A DNA stretch of 64,000 nucleotides from Alphaproteobacteria bacterium (GCA_002690045.1 NZDE01000008.1:105213-169212); one strand, 5' to 3'; counted from the first letter of the stretch, positions 51,881 to 61,906 are shown. A program made the numbers and translations. Notes: generated by a model from the sequence alone, not told the origin.

Positions 51881-52519
51881 TTAATTGCGCGCTGGGAAGG
51901 TGATAATATTATTCTGTCCTTGTTCCTTCTGTGCGGCATTGGCTTGGTAAGCCTGTTCAATTTCATCAAAGCTTGGCAATAAATCACTTGCGCCGCCTAG
52001 GGCTTCAAATTCTTCAAGGAGGCTTTCCGCAATCAGGCGGTGCGCATTTGATTGAATTTGGAAGACGCGTAAAATCTGCTTTGCAGTGTCATCAATTGCC
52101 GATGATGATAAAACAATGACGATCATTTCGTTCAGTGCTTCTAAATCTTCTGGTAAAGTGCTGAGAAGGTCATAAACATGACGTTCATCCATAACATGTG
52201 TAGCGCTTTGGGCGTTTTCTAACCATAGCGGTGCATATTCACTAACATATTGGCGTGCCTGTAAAGTCAGCGTGCCCATTAAGGGTGTTTTGCGAACGCC
52301 TTGGAAACAACCAAGTTCCGCAATCGCCATCGACATCGCTAGAAAAGCTGTGTCTGGTTCCATATCGCTAAGTATTTGGTGAAGCGCTAGGCATTCATCT
52401 TCTTCAAGCTTACGGTTTTCAAGTAAAATCTCTGAAACGGCAACTGGCACAGTTAATTTCGCCATCAATAATGCGGCTTGTTGATCTGTTAATCTTTCTA
52501 CGGCCTTAATTTGTCTCAT
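51881..52519 (-). CDS. Hypothetical protein (212 aa)
   Basis: Soluble, mostly helical, acidic protein starting MRQIKAVERLTDQQAALL. A leucine/alanine-rich helical pattern runs through residues 20-170; the C-terminus is Gln-rich and ends NNIITFPARN, a terminal motif similar to the KVIQFRPKQ end of the 29949 protein. No domain recognised. An exact 14-base motif upstream (52611-52624) also occurs upstream of the 29949 gene. Confidence 0.6.
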   Translation of the reverse strand: MRQIKAVERLTDQQAALLMAKLTVPVAVSEILLENRKLEEDECLALHQILSDMEPDTAFLAMSMAIAELGCFQGVRKTPLMGTLTLQARQYVSEYAPLWLENAQSATHVMDERHVYDLLSTLPEDLEALNEMIVIVLSSSAIDDTAKQILRVFQIQSNAHRLIAESLLEEFEALGGASDLLPSFDEIEQAYQANAAQKEQGQNNIITFPARN

Positions 52520-52758
52520 GGCTAACTACCCTAATTATTATTTTTTAACCCAACATTTTTATTGTCTCTTGAGACTAATTTTTAAGCTATAAAAGTTATC
52601 AACCTCTTAACAAAATGCAGAAAATGACTCTTTTTTGAAAAAACTTTTACCTATTTGCTCTTTATATAAAGGGTGGTTTTTTTACGCAATTTTTGTTGAG
52701 CCAAGGAAACCTTTAAGCTATATCTATGGTTCATAATTTTGGGGAGGCATTTTCACTT

Positions 52759-54297
52759 ATGGTGGCAGAAGTTAGAACTGTTGCATTTCAGGGCATGGAT
52801 GTCCTTGATATAGACGTGCAGGTGCAAATTGCGAGCGGGCTTCCCGCATTTTCAATTGTTGGATTGGCGGATAAAGCGGTTGCCGAAAGTAAAGAGCGTG
52901 TTCGCGCGGCGCTACATGCGCTTGGCTTATCTATGCCGCCAAAACGCTTAACGGTGAACTTGGCGCCGGCCGATGTGGCAAAAGAAGGCTCACATTATGA
53001 CTTGCCCATTGCTCTTGGCTTGCTTGCTGCGATGGAAATTATTCCCAAAGAAGAATTAGCGGAATGCCTTGTCCTTGGTGAATTATCATTGGATGGGCGT
53101 ATTCGTGAAGTATCGGGCGTGCTTCCTGCGGCTATGCATGCAAATGGGCATGATTTAGGTTTAATTTGCCCGCTGCCATGTGCCAATGAAGCGCGCTGGG
53201 CGGGGGATTTAGAGATACTCGCCGCGGATGGTTTGTTGCCACTAATTAATCATTTTAAAGGCACGCAGACAATTGCGGATTATAAAGCGCTGCCCAAGGA
53301 TTCGGCTAATGATGAACAGGCATCGCCTGAACGTTATCCTGATATGGCGCAGATTAAAGGACAAGAAAATGCCAAGCGCGCATTAGAAATTGCCGCAGTG
53401 GGCGGCCATAACTTATTGATGGTGGGGCCCCCTGGCGCAGGTAAGTCCATGATGGCGGCAGCGCTGCCAGGTATATTGCCAGATTTGACCGCCAAAGAAT
53501 CTCTGGATGTATCTATGATCCATTCCTTGGTTGGCGCATTGCCCGAAGGCGGGCTGCTTCGTAAACGTCCGTATAGAGATCCGCATCATTCGGCATCACA
53601 GCCCGCATTAATTGGCGGCGGGCAGAAAGTTAAACCCGGGGAAATATCCCTCGCCCATAATGGGGTGCTATTTTTAGATGAACTCCCCGAATTTCAACGC
53701 GCTACGCTTGAATCGCTGCGCCAGCCGCTAGAAAATGGACAAACATTAGTGGCGCGCGCCAATATGCATGCGACATATCCAGCAGAGTTTCAGTTAATTG
53801 CGGCGATGAACCCGTGCCGTTGTGGCTATATGGGTGATGCTGACCAAGAATGCACCCGCGCCCCTAAATGCGGGCAGGATTACCAAAATAAAATATCTGG
53901 TCCATTCATGGATCGTATGGATATTCAAATTGAAGTACCTGCGGTATCGCTTGCTGATATTACATCTGCCCGCCCATCTGAAGATAGCGCGATCATTAAA
54001 CAGCGCGTTATTGCGGCGCGCGACATACAATATGCCCGTAGCGAAGACTATTTTAACGGCGCGCAGATATTAAATTGCCGTTTATCGACCGCGCAAATTG
54101 AACAAATATGCATTTTGGACGAGCCAAGCCGCAAAATGGTTAATGATTATGCTGAAAAAACTAAAATGTCAGCGCGCGGGTATTACCGCGTTTTGCGCGT
54201 GGCGCGTAGTATTGCCGACCTCTATGGTGATGCGGATATTCACCTGAAAAAACAATATGTTGCGGAAGCGTTGTCTTATCGTAGGCGTTTTGTATAA
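52759..54297 (+). CDS. ComM/YifB-family AAA+ ATPase (Mg-chelatase-like)
   Basis: 512-aa branch-migration helicase homologue; ComM promotes strand exchange in natural transformation. It has the N-terminal VRTVAFQGMDVLDIDVQVQ and SAGLPAF-like ASGLPAFSIVG, Walker A VGPPGAGKSM at about 219-228, Walker B LFLDELPEF, the Cys-containing NPCRCGYMG loop, and the C-terminal RGYYRVLRVARSIADL. ATG 52759 matches the family N-terminus; the frame extends back to 52726. No other competence genes are near. Confidence 0.92.
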   Translation: MVAEVRTVAFQGMDVLDIDVQVQIASGLPAFSIVGLADKAVAESKERVRAALHALGLSMPPKRLTVNLAPADVAKEGSHYDLPIALGLLAAMEIIPKEELAECLVLGELSLDGRIREVSGVLPAAMHANGHDLGLICPLPCANEARWAGDLEILAADGLLPLINHFKGTQTIADYKALPKDSANDEQASPERYPDMAQIKGQENAKRALEIAAVGGHNLLMVGPPGAGKSMMAAALPGILPDLTAKESLDVSMIHSLVGALPEGGLLRKRPYRDPHHSASQPALIGGGQKVKPGEISLAHNGVLFLDELPEFQRATLESLRQPLENGQTLVARANMHATYPAEFQLIAAMNPCRCGYMGDADQECTRAPKCGQDYQNKISGPFMDRMDIQIEVPAVSLADITSARPSEDSAIIKQRVIAARDIQYARSEDYFNGAQILNCRLSTAQIEQICILDEPSRKMVNDYAEKTKMSARGYYRVLRVARSIADLYGDADIHLKKQYVAEALSYRRRFV

Positions 54298-54426
54298 TAT
54301 ATTTCTTATGTTTTATATGTAAAAGTTTGCATTTTATATTTATATGTTTTATAATTTTTATGTATATAAGGTTGTGAGTTTTCATATATTGTTAATTTTT
54401 ATCGCATATGATGATGGAACAGTACA

Positions 54427-54442
54427 GATCGGATAGCCGATC
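54427..54442. promoter_or_regulatory. Inverted repeat upstream of the 54471 gene
   Basis: GATCGG (54427-54432) / CCGATC (54437-54442) with an ATAG spacer, 28 bp before the GTG start. It could be an operator or a short RNA hairpin; no function is known. Confidence 0.35.
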
Positions 54443-54470
54443 AAATGTGAAAATTTAAGGAGTTTATACT

Positions 54471-55232
54471 GTGAAGAATTACTTTGAATCAGCACCAGAC
54501 CTACAGGCTGCCGTCGGAAATGTATTTTCGGCGAACAAAGATACGAGCGGTATTAACTTCAAACAAGAAATGGCTGCATCATTAAATGTCGCAGAGCAAA
54601 CAGGCAAAGAAATGAGCCACATGCGTGAATTTGCTGACCAGATGCGTCAACGTGCGGCGGCTGAAGGCGGGCAAATTCAAAATAACGGGTCAAAAGCTGG
54701 TAGCATGATCATGGGCGAAGGTATGTCTTATGGTCTTACAGCGCTGGCAGCGGCGATTAACCCTGCATTAGGCGCAGGTATGGCGGTAGCATCTGGCCTT
54801 AAAACCATGCATATGATCCAATCTAAAATGTCACAAAATTCTTACTTCACTGCGCCAGAGGAAATCGGCAAAGGTAGTAAAGCGGATGCCAAATCAGAAG
54901 TTAGTAGCTATGAAAGTGATGGCGGCAGTAAAACATCATTCCAATCTTTAGCGCGCGATGCGTTCCAAGTTGGGGCGCCTTCGCCAATGATGCCAGGTCA
55001 AGACAAGCCAGAATATACACGCCCACATTATGCGTCTGAAGCTGAATATGATCAAATCTATGATGATATGAAAGCAAAAGGACTAAGCGCGGATGATATG
55101 CTTGAAATGAGTATGAATTTTGACCAGTCACCTGAATATTTAGCTATGATGCGTCAATATCAGCAGCACGCTGAATTGCGCCCGCAGAACTTACAAATGG
55201 TTGCGTCTGCACCGCGTTTGGGGCTAGCTTAA
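54471..55232 (+). CDS. Protein of unknown function with a Gly/Ala-rich hydrophobic segment
   Basis: 253-aa protein starting at GTG, with AAGGAG 8 nt upstream. The N-terminal third is helical and polar; residues about 83-112 are a Gly/Ala-rich hydrophobic stretch (YGLTALAAAINPALGAGMAVASG) that could insert in a membrane. The C-terminal half is acidic, Ser- and Met-rich, disordered-looking. There is no signal peptide. No family recognised. An AT-rich 170-bp gap and an inverted repeat lie upstream. Confidence 0.6.
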   Translation: MKNYFESAPDLQAAVGNVFSANKDTSGINFKQEMAASLNVAEQTGKEMSHMREFADQMRQRAAAEGGQIQNNGSKAGSMIMGEGMSYGLTALAAAINPALGAGMAVASGLKTMHMIQSKMSQNSYFTAPEEIGKGSKADAKSEVSSYESDGGSKTSFQSLARDAFQVGAPSPMMPGQDKPEYTRPHYASEAEYDQIYDDMKAKGLSADDMLEMSMNFDQSPEYLAMMRQYQQHAELRPQNLQMVASAPRLGLA

Positions 55233-55306
55233 ACGCGCGCGAAACTGAATATACGCATTTAAACTATTCATAAAATTAAAATTTCGTTTTCCAACAAGAT
55301 GATACC

Positions 55307-56386
55307 GTGTATAATTCATCATGGTATGTATTGGGACAACCTAGGATTGGGTATAGACGAGTGGAATATAACGACGATTACGAAATAGCTAGCGAATATG
55401 CGATGAAGGTACTCGCGCGCTTGAAAAAGCTCGAAATCCCTATGTCACCTAACAATTTTGAATTGTGGTATGTCTATTATGCCCGTCAAAATCAAGAAGT
55501 TATTGAGGGTATAGACGGCACTATAAAAGAAGGCCGTCCAATTACGACACAAATCTGTGATGACTTACACAAAAAATATCTGCTTGATAACAAAAAGAAT
55601 GAAAAAGTCCGTGAGGCCGGCGACAAAATGAATGATGCGCTTGCTTATGTGACCGATATGGTGCGTGAGGCAAAGGCGTCGACTGAGCAATATGGCGAAA
55701 GCTTAACGGGCGCAAGTAACTCATTAACCCAAACTGATGATATTGAAGAATTAAAAACGATATTAGCTGCCGTTGCCCAAGATACGGAACAGATGATCGA
55801 AAAAAACCGTCGTCTTGAAGAAGAGCTTGAGCAATCAGGCGAAGAAATGGCAACATTGCAACGTGATTTGGATTCTATTCGTAAGGAAGCGATGACCGAT
55901 GGTTTAACAGCGATTTCTAACCGCAAGGCCTTTGATGAAAAGCTTAAATATGTCCGTCAGCGAAGCGATGAGGAAGCGTCGATCTTTACGCTGATGCTCA
56001 TTGATATTGATCATTTCAAAAGCTTTAATGATACATATGGCCACCAAGTAGGGGATCAAGTTTTGAAACTGGTTGCTAAAACATTGACGGATGGTATTAA
56101 AGGTAAAGACTTTGCCGCGCGTTATGGCGGTGAAGAGTTTGCTATTATTCTGCCAGAATCTAACGCGATGGCCGGTGAGGTTGTTGGTAATGCGCTGCGT
56201 GAAGCGGTTGCAAAGAAAGAAGTTATTAACCGCAATAGTGGTGAAAAATTAGGGCGCATTACAATGTCTGTAGGCGTTGCGCAATATAGCGGCAGCGAAA
56301 GCGAAGAGGCCTTAATTGAGCGTGCGGATAAGGCGCTTTATAAAGCCAAAGAAACTGGACGAAATCGTGTGGTTGTCTCTGAATAA
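55307..56386 (+). CDS. Diguanylate cyclase (GGDEF domain)
   Basis: 359-aa protein that should make c-di-GMP from two GTP. The N-terminal half has a conserved MSPNNFELWYVYYARQN block and a helical, coiled-coil-like region (about 165-198); the GGDEF domain (about 200-357) has MTDGLTAISNRKAFD, LIDIDHFKSFNDTYGHQ and the active site RYGGEEFAI. The inhibitory RxxD site reads KGKD, so product inhibition may be altered. The start is uncertain: GTG 55307 is longest, GTG 55361 is also in frame; no ribosome site decides it. No EAL domain. Confidence 0.9.
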   Translation: MYNSSWYVLGQPRIGYRRVEYNDDYEIASEYAMKVLARLKKLEIPMSPNNFELWYVYYARQNQEVIEGIDGTIKEGRPITTQICDDLHKKYLLDNKKNEKVREAGDKMNDALAYVTDMVREAKASTEQYGESLTGASNSLTQTDDIEELKTILAAVAQDTEQMIEKNRRLEEELEQSGEEMATLQRDLDSIRKEAMTDGLTAISNRKAFDEKLKYVRQRSDEEASIFTLMLIDIDHFKSFNDTYGHQVGDQVLKLVAKTLTDGIKGKDFAARYGGEEFAIILPESNAMAGEVVGNALREAVAKKEVINRNSGEKLGRITMSVGVAQYSGSESEEALIERADKALYKAKETGRNRVVVSE

Positions 56387-56493
56387 AATTTCGCGCTAGG
56401 GGGCGTGACACAGTGTTCACTCTAGTTTATACTTACAAATATTCCCGCTTCGGGACGTCTTATAGCTAATCATTACGTGGGCATAGGTTTATT

Positions 56494-57522
56494 ATGCGAA
56501 TTCTTATTATCGTCGTTGTTATTGCCACATTATTGGGTACGGGATATTTCTTCATGAATATCACGAGCTATGAGCCGTCTACAGGTACAAGAATCCAAGA
56601 ATTGCCCGAACAAAATATTGATGATCTGGTCGCTAAAAAAGAGCAAGAAGAAGAAAAATTAAAACCTGCGCCAGTAAGCCAAGACCTTGGCGATGCGCGT
56701 GAAATTGCCATGAAAGCGTTTGAAAAATACACCGAATATCAAACCAATTTACCAAAACAAGCGCAGGACACTATGGCGCAGCTTATTCGCCTGATGGCGA
56801 AAAGCAAGTTGCCGATTTATTTTGTTGATGTAAAACCAACAGGGTTTGAAAACACACCGCATTATTTCGAGCCTCTAAAGATTGATCCGTTTAATATTTC
56901 ACATCTTCGCTTAACGCAGGGCCGCGTTATGTGTAACGCTGTGCCAGAATCGTCTGGTGAGCAAATTAAGACACGATATAACGTCACAAAAGATGATCAA
57001 GGGCGCCCAATGTATAGCTGCGTTGACGATCAATGTCCGCGTACAGAGTATTTTGATGTAATGATTGGTGATATTCTAGCGAACCAGTTTTTGTGTGAGC
57101 CAAAAGCGCCCGTATTGTCTGGTGACCGTATTTATTTAGGCGGCCCGGGTGATGACATTATAAAACATATGCAAGGCAATGTTATTGTTGATGGCGGCAG
57201 TGGTAATGATACGATGACCCTTGGCGAGGGCCGTAAAATTATGATTATGTCGCAAGGTTGGGGTGTTGATACCATTAATCTCGATTGTAAAGCAGCAGAA
57301 GTAGATAAAAGTAAACTTCCGCCTTTCGCGTTGCCGTGGAAATTTGATTACAAGAATTTTGTAATTTTCGGAAATGGCATTCAGCCAGAAGAGCTTAAAT
57401 TCAATGGTCTTGAAATTCAGCATATCTCAACAGGTGATAAAGTCACATTCAGCGATTATTGCTTTAACATTGTTTTTGCTGAAGACTTCCAGGCGACAGG
57501 CATTCCTGATAAAATAGATTAA
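56494..57522 (+). CDS. Signal-anchored protein with RTX-like repeats
   Basis: 342-aa protein with an N-terminal hydrophobic anchor (residues about 3-22), a charged KKEQEEEKLK region, and a C-terminal domain with two nonapeptide-like units, GGPGDDIIK (about 216-224) and DGGSGNDTM (about 233-241), like the calcium-binding RTX repeats of secreted proteins. Six Cys suggest disulphides in the periplasm. No enzyme domain is recognised. A terminator follows. Confidence 0.65.
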   Translation: MRILIIVVVIATLLGTGYFFMNITSYEPSTGTRIQELPEQNIDDLVAKKEQEEEKLKPAPVSQDLGDAREIAMKAFEKYTEYQTNLPKQAQDTMAQLIRLMAKSKLPIYFVDVKPTGFENTPHYFEPLKIDPFNISHLRLTQGRVMCNAVPESSGEQIKTRYNVTKDDQGRPMYSCVDDQCPRTEYFDVMIGDILANQFLCEPKAPVLSGDRIYLGGPGDDIIKHMQGNVIVDGGSGNDTMTLGEGRKIMIMSQGWGVDTINLDCKAAEVDKSKLPPFALPWKFDYKNFVIFGNGIQPEELKFNGLEIQHISTGDKVTFSDYCFNIVFAEDFQATGIPDKID

Positions 57523-57546
57523 GATTTACGGATAAATTAATTCTGT

Positions 57547-57576
57547 ATGGGCGGCCTTGTTGTGCCGCCCTTATCT
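57547..57576 (+). terminator. Intrinsic terminator after the RTX-like gene
   Basis: GGGCGGC (57549-57555) / GCCGCCC (57564-57570), 8-nt loop, then a T-rich tail (TTATCTT). Confidence 0.8.
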
Positions 57577-57611
57577 TGTCAGGCGGCGTAAAACATTATA
57601 TTTATGAATCT

Positions 57612-59876
57612 ATGCAAGCTCAAACACAATCACATCACTATTTAGACGGCCTAAACGATGCGCAGCGCAGCGCAGTTGAGGCGATTGACGGCCCTGTTCT
57701 TGTTTTGGCGGGGGCAGGCACCGGTAAAACCCGCGTATTAACCACGCGCCTTGCCCATATATTGGATAGTAATGCTGCCTTTCCGGGGCAGATCTTGGCG
57801 GTGACCTTTACCAATAAGGCGGCGCAGGAAATGAAAGACCGCGTGTCGTCTATGCTTGGTGGCTTGCCAGTTGAAGGGTGGTGGCTTGGTACGTTCCATG
57901 CTTTGAACGCACGTATGCTCCGTCGCCATGCGGATTTAGTCGGTCTATCAAGCAATTTTTCGATTATAGACCCTGATGATCAAATTCGTTTATTAAAACA
58001 GTTAATGGAAGCGGCAGGTATTGATGTTAAGAAATGGCCTGCCAAAGGCGCATCATCCATAATTGAGCGCTGGAAAGACCAAGCGCTAACGCCAGACCAA
58101 ATATCTGCTGCTGATGCCGGGGAGTTTGCCGATGGGCGTATCCTTGATATTTATAAAACCTATCAAAAACGCTTACGTGAAATTAATGCCTGTGACTTTG
58201 GGGATTTGATCCTGCACATGATTACAATCTTTAAAGATGCAGCGCATAACGATGTTTTGGCAGAATATCACCGTCAGTTCCGCTATATCATGGTCGATGA
58301 ATATCAAGATACAAACGTCGCGCAATATTTATGGCTGCGTTTATTGGCGCAGGGCAGCGCGAATATATGCTGCGTTGGGGATGATGACCAGTCCATTTAT
58401 GGGTGGCGCGGCGCAGAAGTCGGCAATATTCTGAAATTTGAAAAAGATTTCCAAGGCGCGAAGATTGTCCGTCTTGAACAAAATTATCGCTCTACAGGGC
58501 ATATTTTGGCGGCGGCGTCATCGGTTATAAATCATAATGAAAACCGCCTAGGTAAAACACTATGGAGTGATGGCGGAGATGGTGAAAAATTAGTCGTTAA
58601 AGGTCTTTGGGATGGAGATTCCGAAGCGCGCTGGATTGGCGAGAAAATCGAAGAGCTGCAACATAAGGGTCAGATTTTAAATCAAATCGCCATATTGGTG
58701 CGCGCTGGTTTTCAGATGCGCAGTTTTGAAGAGCGCCTTATTGCCCTTGGTATAAATTACCGCGTGATTGGTGGTCCGCGCTTTTATGAGCGCGCCGAAA
58801 TTCGTGATGCGCTTGCTTATTTGCGGGTAACAACGCAGCCAAATGATGATTTGGCTTTTGAGCGTATTATTAACCTACCCAAACGCGGCATTGGTAAAGC
58901 AACGATCGAAATGCTCTACGCCCATGCACGCGGCGCGGGGATAAGCCTTTTCCAAGCAGTGTGTGATTTGTGTGAAACGGATGAATTGCGCCCTAAAGTT
59001 AAGGAAACATTGGCACAGCTCACAGCTTTGTTTATCAGTTGGCGTGATCAAATCCCTGTAATGCCGCATAATGAACTATGTGCTTTGATCTTGGAAGAAT
59101 CTGGTTATAACGCCATGTTAAAGGCTGATAAAGCCCCTGAGGCCGCAGGCCGTCTTGAGAACCTTAAAGAAATGGTCGCGGGGATGGAAGAATATGACAG
59201 CCTTGAAGCCTTTTTGGAGCATGTCGCCTTAGTGCTTGAAAACCGTGAAAAAGGTAATGCCAGTGATGCGGTTACGCTTATTACACTGCACGGGGCGAAA
59301 GGCCTTGAATATGATAATGTGTTCCTTCCTGGTTGGGAGGAGGGCTTATTTCCTTCACAGCGTGCAATGGACGAAACAGGTTTAAAGGGGTTAGAAGAAG
59401 AGCGCCGCCTTGCCTATGTTGGCATCACGCGCGCTCGTAAACGTGCGTTTATATCCTTTGTTGCCAATCGTCAAATGTATGGCAGCTGGGTGAACGCCAT
59501 CCCATCGCGATTTGTTGCGGAGCTACCAGATGATGCAGTGTTAAGTGAATCTGATATGGGCTTTGCGGAGCGCAGGTCATCACATTGGGATAGTTCGGCC
59601 TCTGGTTATAGCAGTAATAATGCAGGGGCAAACTCAGGCTTTGGCGGTAATATTTATGCGCGCCGCCGCAGTGCCCATAATTCACACCCAACACAGCGCG
59701 GTTTGGCCGCGGCGCGTAAATCCACCGCGCCAGCATATACCCGCGGGCAACGGGTTGTGCATCGAAGCTTTGGCGAAGGCGAAATCATATATATTGATGG
59801 GCAAAAACTTGATATACTTTTCGATGACGGGCAAACCAAGCGCGTCATGGCTAGCTTTATTGAATCTATAGATTGA
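57612..59876 (+). CDS. uvrD: UvrD/PcrA-type DNA helicase
   Basis: 754-aa superfamily 1A 3'-5' helicase for nucleotide-excision and mismatch repair. It has motif I LAGAGTGKTRVLTTR, motif II VDEYQDTN, VGDDDQSIYGWRGAE, LEQNYRST, TLHGAKGLEYDNVFLPG and VGITRARKRAFISF. A C-terminal Tudor-like end reads GQRVVHRSFGEGEII. Start ATG 57612 follows the family N-terminus; a TTG at 57576 falls in the terminator tail. The NDUFA9-like gene follows after 13 bp. Confidence 0.95.
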   Translation: MQAQTQSHHYLDGLNDAQRSAVEAIDGPVLVLAGAGTGKTRVLTTRLAHILDSNAAFPGQILAVTFTNKAAQEMKDRVSSMLGGLPVEGWWLGTFHALNARMLRRHADLVGLSSNFSIIDPDDQIRLLKQLMEAAGIDVKKWPAKGASSIIERWKDQALTPDQISAADAGEFADGRILDIYKTYQKRLREINACDFGDLILHMITIFKDAAHNDVLAEYHRQFRYIMVDEYQDTNVAQYLWLRLLAQGSANICCVGDDDQSIYGWRGAEVGNILKFEKDFQGAKIVRLEQNYRSTGHILAAASSVINHNENRLGKTLWSDGGDGEKLVVKGLWDGDSEARWIGEKIEELQHKGQILNQIAILVRAGFQMRSFEERLIALGINYRVIGGPRFYERAEIRDALAYLRVTTQPNDDLAFERIINLPKRGIGKATIEMLYAHARGAGISLFQAVCDLCETDELRPKVKETLAQLTALFISWRDQIPVMPHNELCALILEESGYNAMLKADKAPEAAGRLENLKEMVAGMEEYDSLEAFLEHVALVLENREKGNASDAVTLITLHGAKGLEYDNVFLPGWEEGLFPSQRAMDETGLKGLEEERRLAYVGITRARKRAFISFVANRQMYGSWVNAIPSRFVAELPDDAVLSESDMGFAERRSSHWDSSASGYSSNNAGANSGFGGNIYARRRSAHNSHPTQRGLAAARKSTAPAYTRGQRVVHRSFGEGEIIYIDGQKLDILFDDGQTKRVMASFIESID

Positions 59877-59889
59877 TCAGGACAAAAAA

Positions 59890-60849
59890 ATGACACAGCA
59901 AAAAATTGCGACAATTTTTGGAGCAACAGGGTTTATTGGACGTTATATTACGCAGGATCTAGCTAAGCAGGGCTATATTATCCGCGCCGCTAGCCGTACG
60001 CCAAATAAAGCCTTTTTCCTAAAGCCTTATGGCAATGTTGGTCAAGTTGTCCCTTTCCCATGTGATGGTAGTAAAAAGGACATTGAGAAAGCAGTAAACG
60101 GCGCATCATTGGTTGTGAATTGTGTTGGCATTTTGTTTGAGAAAAAGAAGGACCAGTTTAAAAAAATTCACACAGACCTTATTAATGACATTGCTAAAGC
60201 ATCTGCAAAATGCGGCGTTAACCGTTTAATCCATATTTCTGCGCTTGGCTGTGATACGGCGACATCTAAATATGCAGCATCGAAACTGGCTGGTGAAAAG
60301 AAGCTGTTAAAAGCATTCCCAGAAGCTGTTATTTTGCGCCCTAGTGTTGTCTTTGGCAGGGAAGATAATTTCTTTAACATGTTCGCCCGTATGGGGCGCA
60401 TTTTGCCAGCGCTACCCTTAATTGGTGGTGGGCACACGAAATTTCAGCCAGTCTATGTTGCAGATATTGCGGACGCTGCGTTGAAGATATCAGAATCTAC
60501 GCCTGATGCGTTTAAAAAGTTCCAAGGGAAGACCTTTGAACTGGGCGGCCCTGACGTTGTGACGTTCAAAGATATTTACGCTAAGTTAAAGCAGCATGCG
60601 GGGATTAACTTTATTGAATTGCCATTGCCGTGGTGCGTGGCAAAAATAGAAGCCGCTATTTTAGGCTTGTTGCCAAAACCACTATTGACCACTGACCAAG
60701 TTGAAAGCCTGAAAACAGATAATGTAGTTGCCGCTAAAGGTGTGAAAACATTTTCCACATTGGGTATACAGGCCACATCTATGGATGCGGTTTTGCCAAG
60801 CTATTTAAAACAATATAGTTATAAAAAGAATAAAGTAGACGCGGCATAA
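59890..60849 (+). CDS. NDUFA9-like NAD(P)-binding protein (atypical SDR)
   Basis: 319-aa member of the complex I NDUFA9 subunit family, an atypical short-chain dehydrogenase fold. The nucleotide motif ATIFGATGFIGRYI is at about 7-20; ASLVVNCVGILF and LIHISALGCDTATSKYAASKLAGE follow, and the family's FQPVYVADIADA near residue 190. In mitochondria it is an accessory complex I subunit; bacterial homologues are less characterised. It is 13 bp after uvrD. Confidence 0.9.
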   Translation: MTQQKIATIFGATGFIGRYITQDLAKQGYIIRAASRTPNKAFFLKPYGNVGQVVPFPCDGSKKDIEKAVNGASLVVNCVGILFEKKKDQFKKIHTDLINDIAKASAKCGVNRLIHISALGCDTATSKYAASKLAGEKKLLKAFPEAVILRPSVVFGREDNFFNMFARMGRILPALPLIGGGHTKFQPVYVADIADAALKISESTPDAFKKFQGKTFELGGPDVVTFKDIYAKLKQHAGINFIELPLPWCVAKIEAAILGLLPKPLLTTDQVESLKTDNVVAAKGVKTFSTLGIQATSMDAVLPSYLKQYSYKKNKVDAA

Positions 60850-60946
60850 AGTGATATCAGGGAATATAGGCTTGGTTGACGCGTTGGTGAATTTCGTCTA
60901 AGCACTATATTTACATACGGTTTTAAATAAAAAGAAGTACGCTTAA

Positions 60947-61906
60947 ATGAAAAAAACATTCTTCAACTCCGTTCGCATGGCATGTTTGGCGCTTTCCGCT
61001 ATCGCGGTGCTTGGTCAAAATGCTCAGGCCGCACAATCAAGCCGTATTGCGGCCGTTGTTAATGACGAGGCCATTTCCTTTAATGAGCTAAATGCCCGTT
61101 TGAAATTGGTCATGGAATCCGCGGGTATGCCAGATACTGAGGATATGCGTCAGCGCTTATCGGCACAGATTATATCTGTCTTGGTCGATGAATCCATCCG
61201 TATGTAAGAGGCTGAAAATTTAAAGCTCGATGTTGAAGAAAATGAAATAAACCAAGGTGTCGCTGCGCTTGCCGCACAAAACAAAATGCAGCCAGACCAA
61301 CTGATTGAAATGCTTAAAGCGCGCGGCATTAAAACCGCAACCTTGATTGATCAAATCAAGGCGCAAATAGCTTGGACAAAAGTGGTCGGGCGTAAAGTGC
61401 GCCCGCAGGTCGATATAACAGAGCGTGATGTGCAGGCGGAATTGGATCGCATGAAAGACGCAATTGGTAAAACCCAATATTTAGTGTCAGAAATTTTCTT
61501 ACCTGTTGAAAAACCAGAAGATGACCGTAGCGTTCGCCAGACCGCACTTAAAATTAAACAGCAAGCGGCACAAGACCCAAATAATTTTCCACGCTTAGCG
61601 CGCCAATTCTCACGCGCAGCGGGCGCTGAACAAGGTGGCGACATCGGTTGGGTTCAACAAGGTCAATTGGCAGATGCCATGAACGCGGCGCTAGAAAATC
61701 TTTCTGCGGGTCAGGTTAGCGCGCCTGTCCGGTCTTTAACGGGTTATCATATTTATTTATTACGCAATAAAAAACAATTCGCTGAAGGTGATATTCCAAC
61801 AGAAGATCAAGTTTATGAGCGTTTGGGACTTCAGCGTTTAGAACGTTTACAGAACCAATATTTTATGGATCTTAAGGCCGCGTCCTTCGTTGATATTCGC
61901 CTATGA
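60947..61906 (+). pseudogene. surA: SurA-type periplasmic peptidyl-prolyl isomerase interrupted by an in-frame TAA
   Basis: SurA chaperones outer-membrane proteins in the periplasm. The first 86 codons (signal peptide MKKTFFNSVRMACLALS to about residue 27, then the SurA N-domain VVNDEAISFNEL) end in TAA at 61205-61207. The same frame continues with EAENLKLDVEENEIN, then one parvulin domain (about 175-275 of the 319-codon frame) with SEIFLPVEKPEDD, FPRLARQFSRAAGAEQGGDIGW and LTGYHIYLL. The stop falls where SurA usually has Gln (LQxQEA), so CAA to TAA is likely. Whether this is real, readthrough or a sequencing error is open. The 3' end overlaps rsmA by four bases. lptD and pdxA, its usual neighbours, are absent. 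Confidence 0.85.

Noticed and set aside
57576..57611. An upstream TTG start for uvrD
   Set aside because: It lies in the tail of a terminator hairpin and the added residues have no family match.
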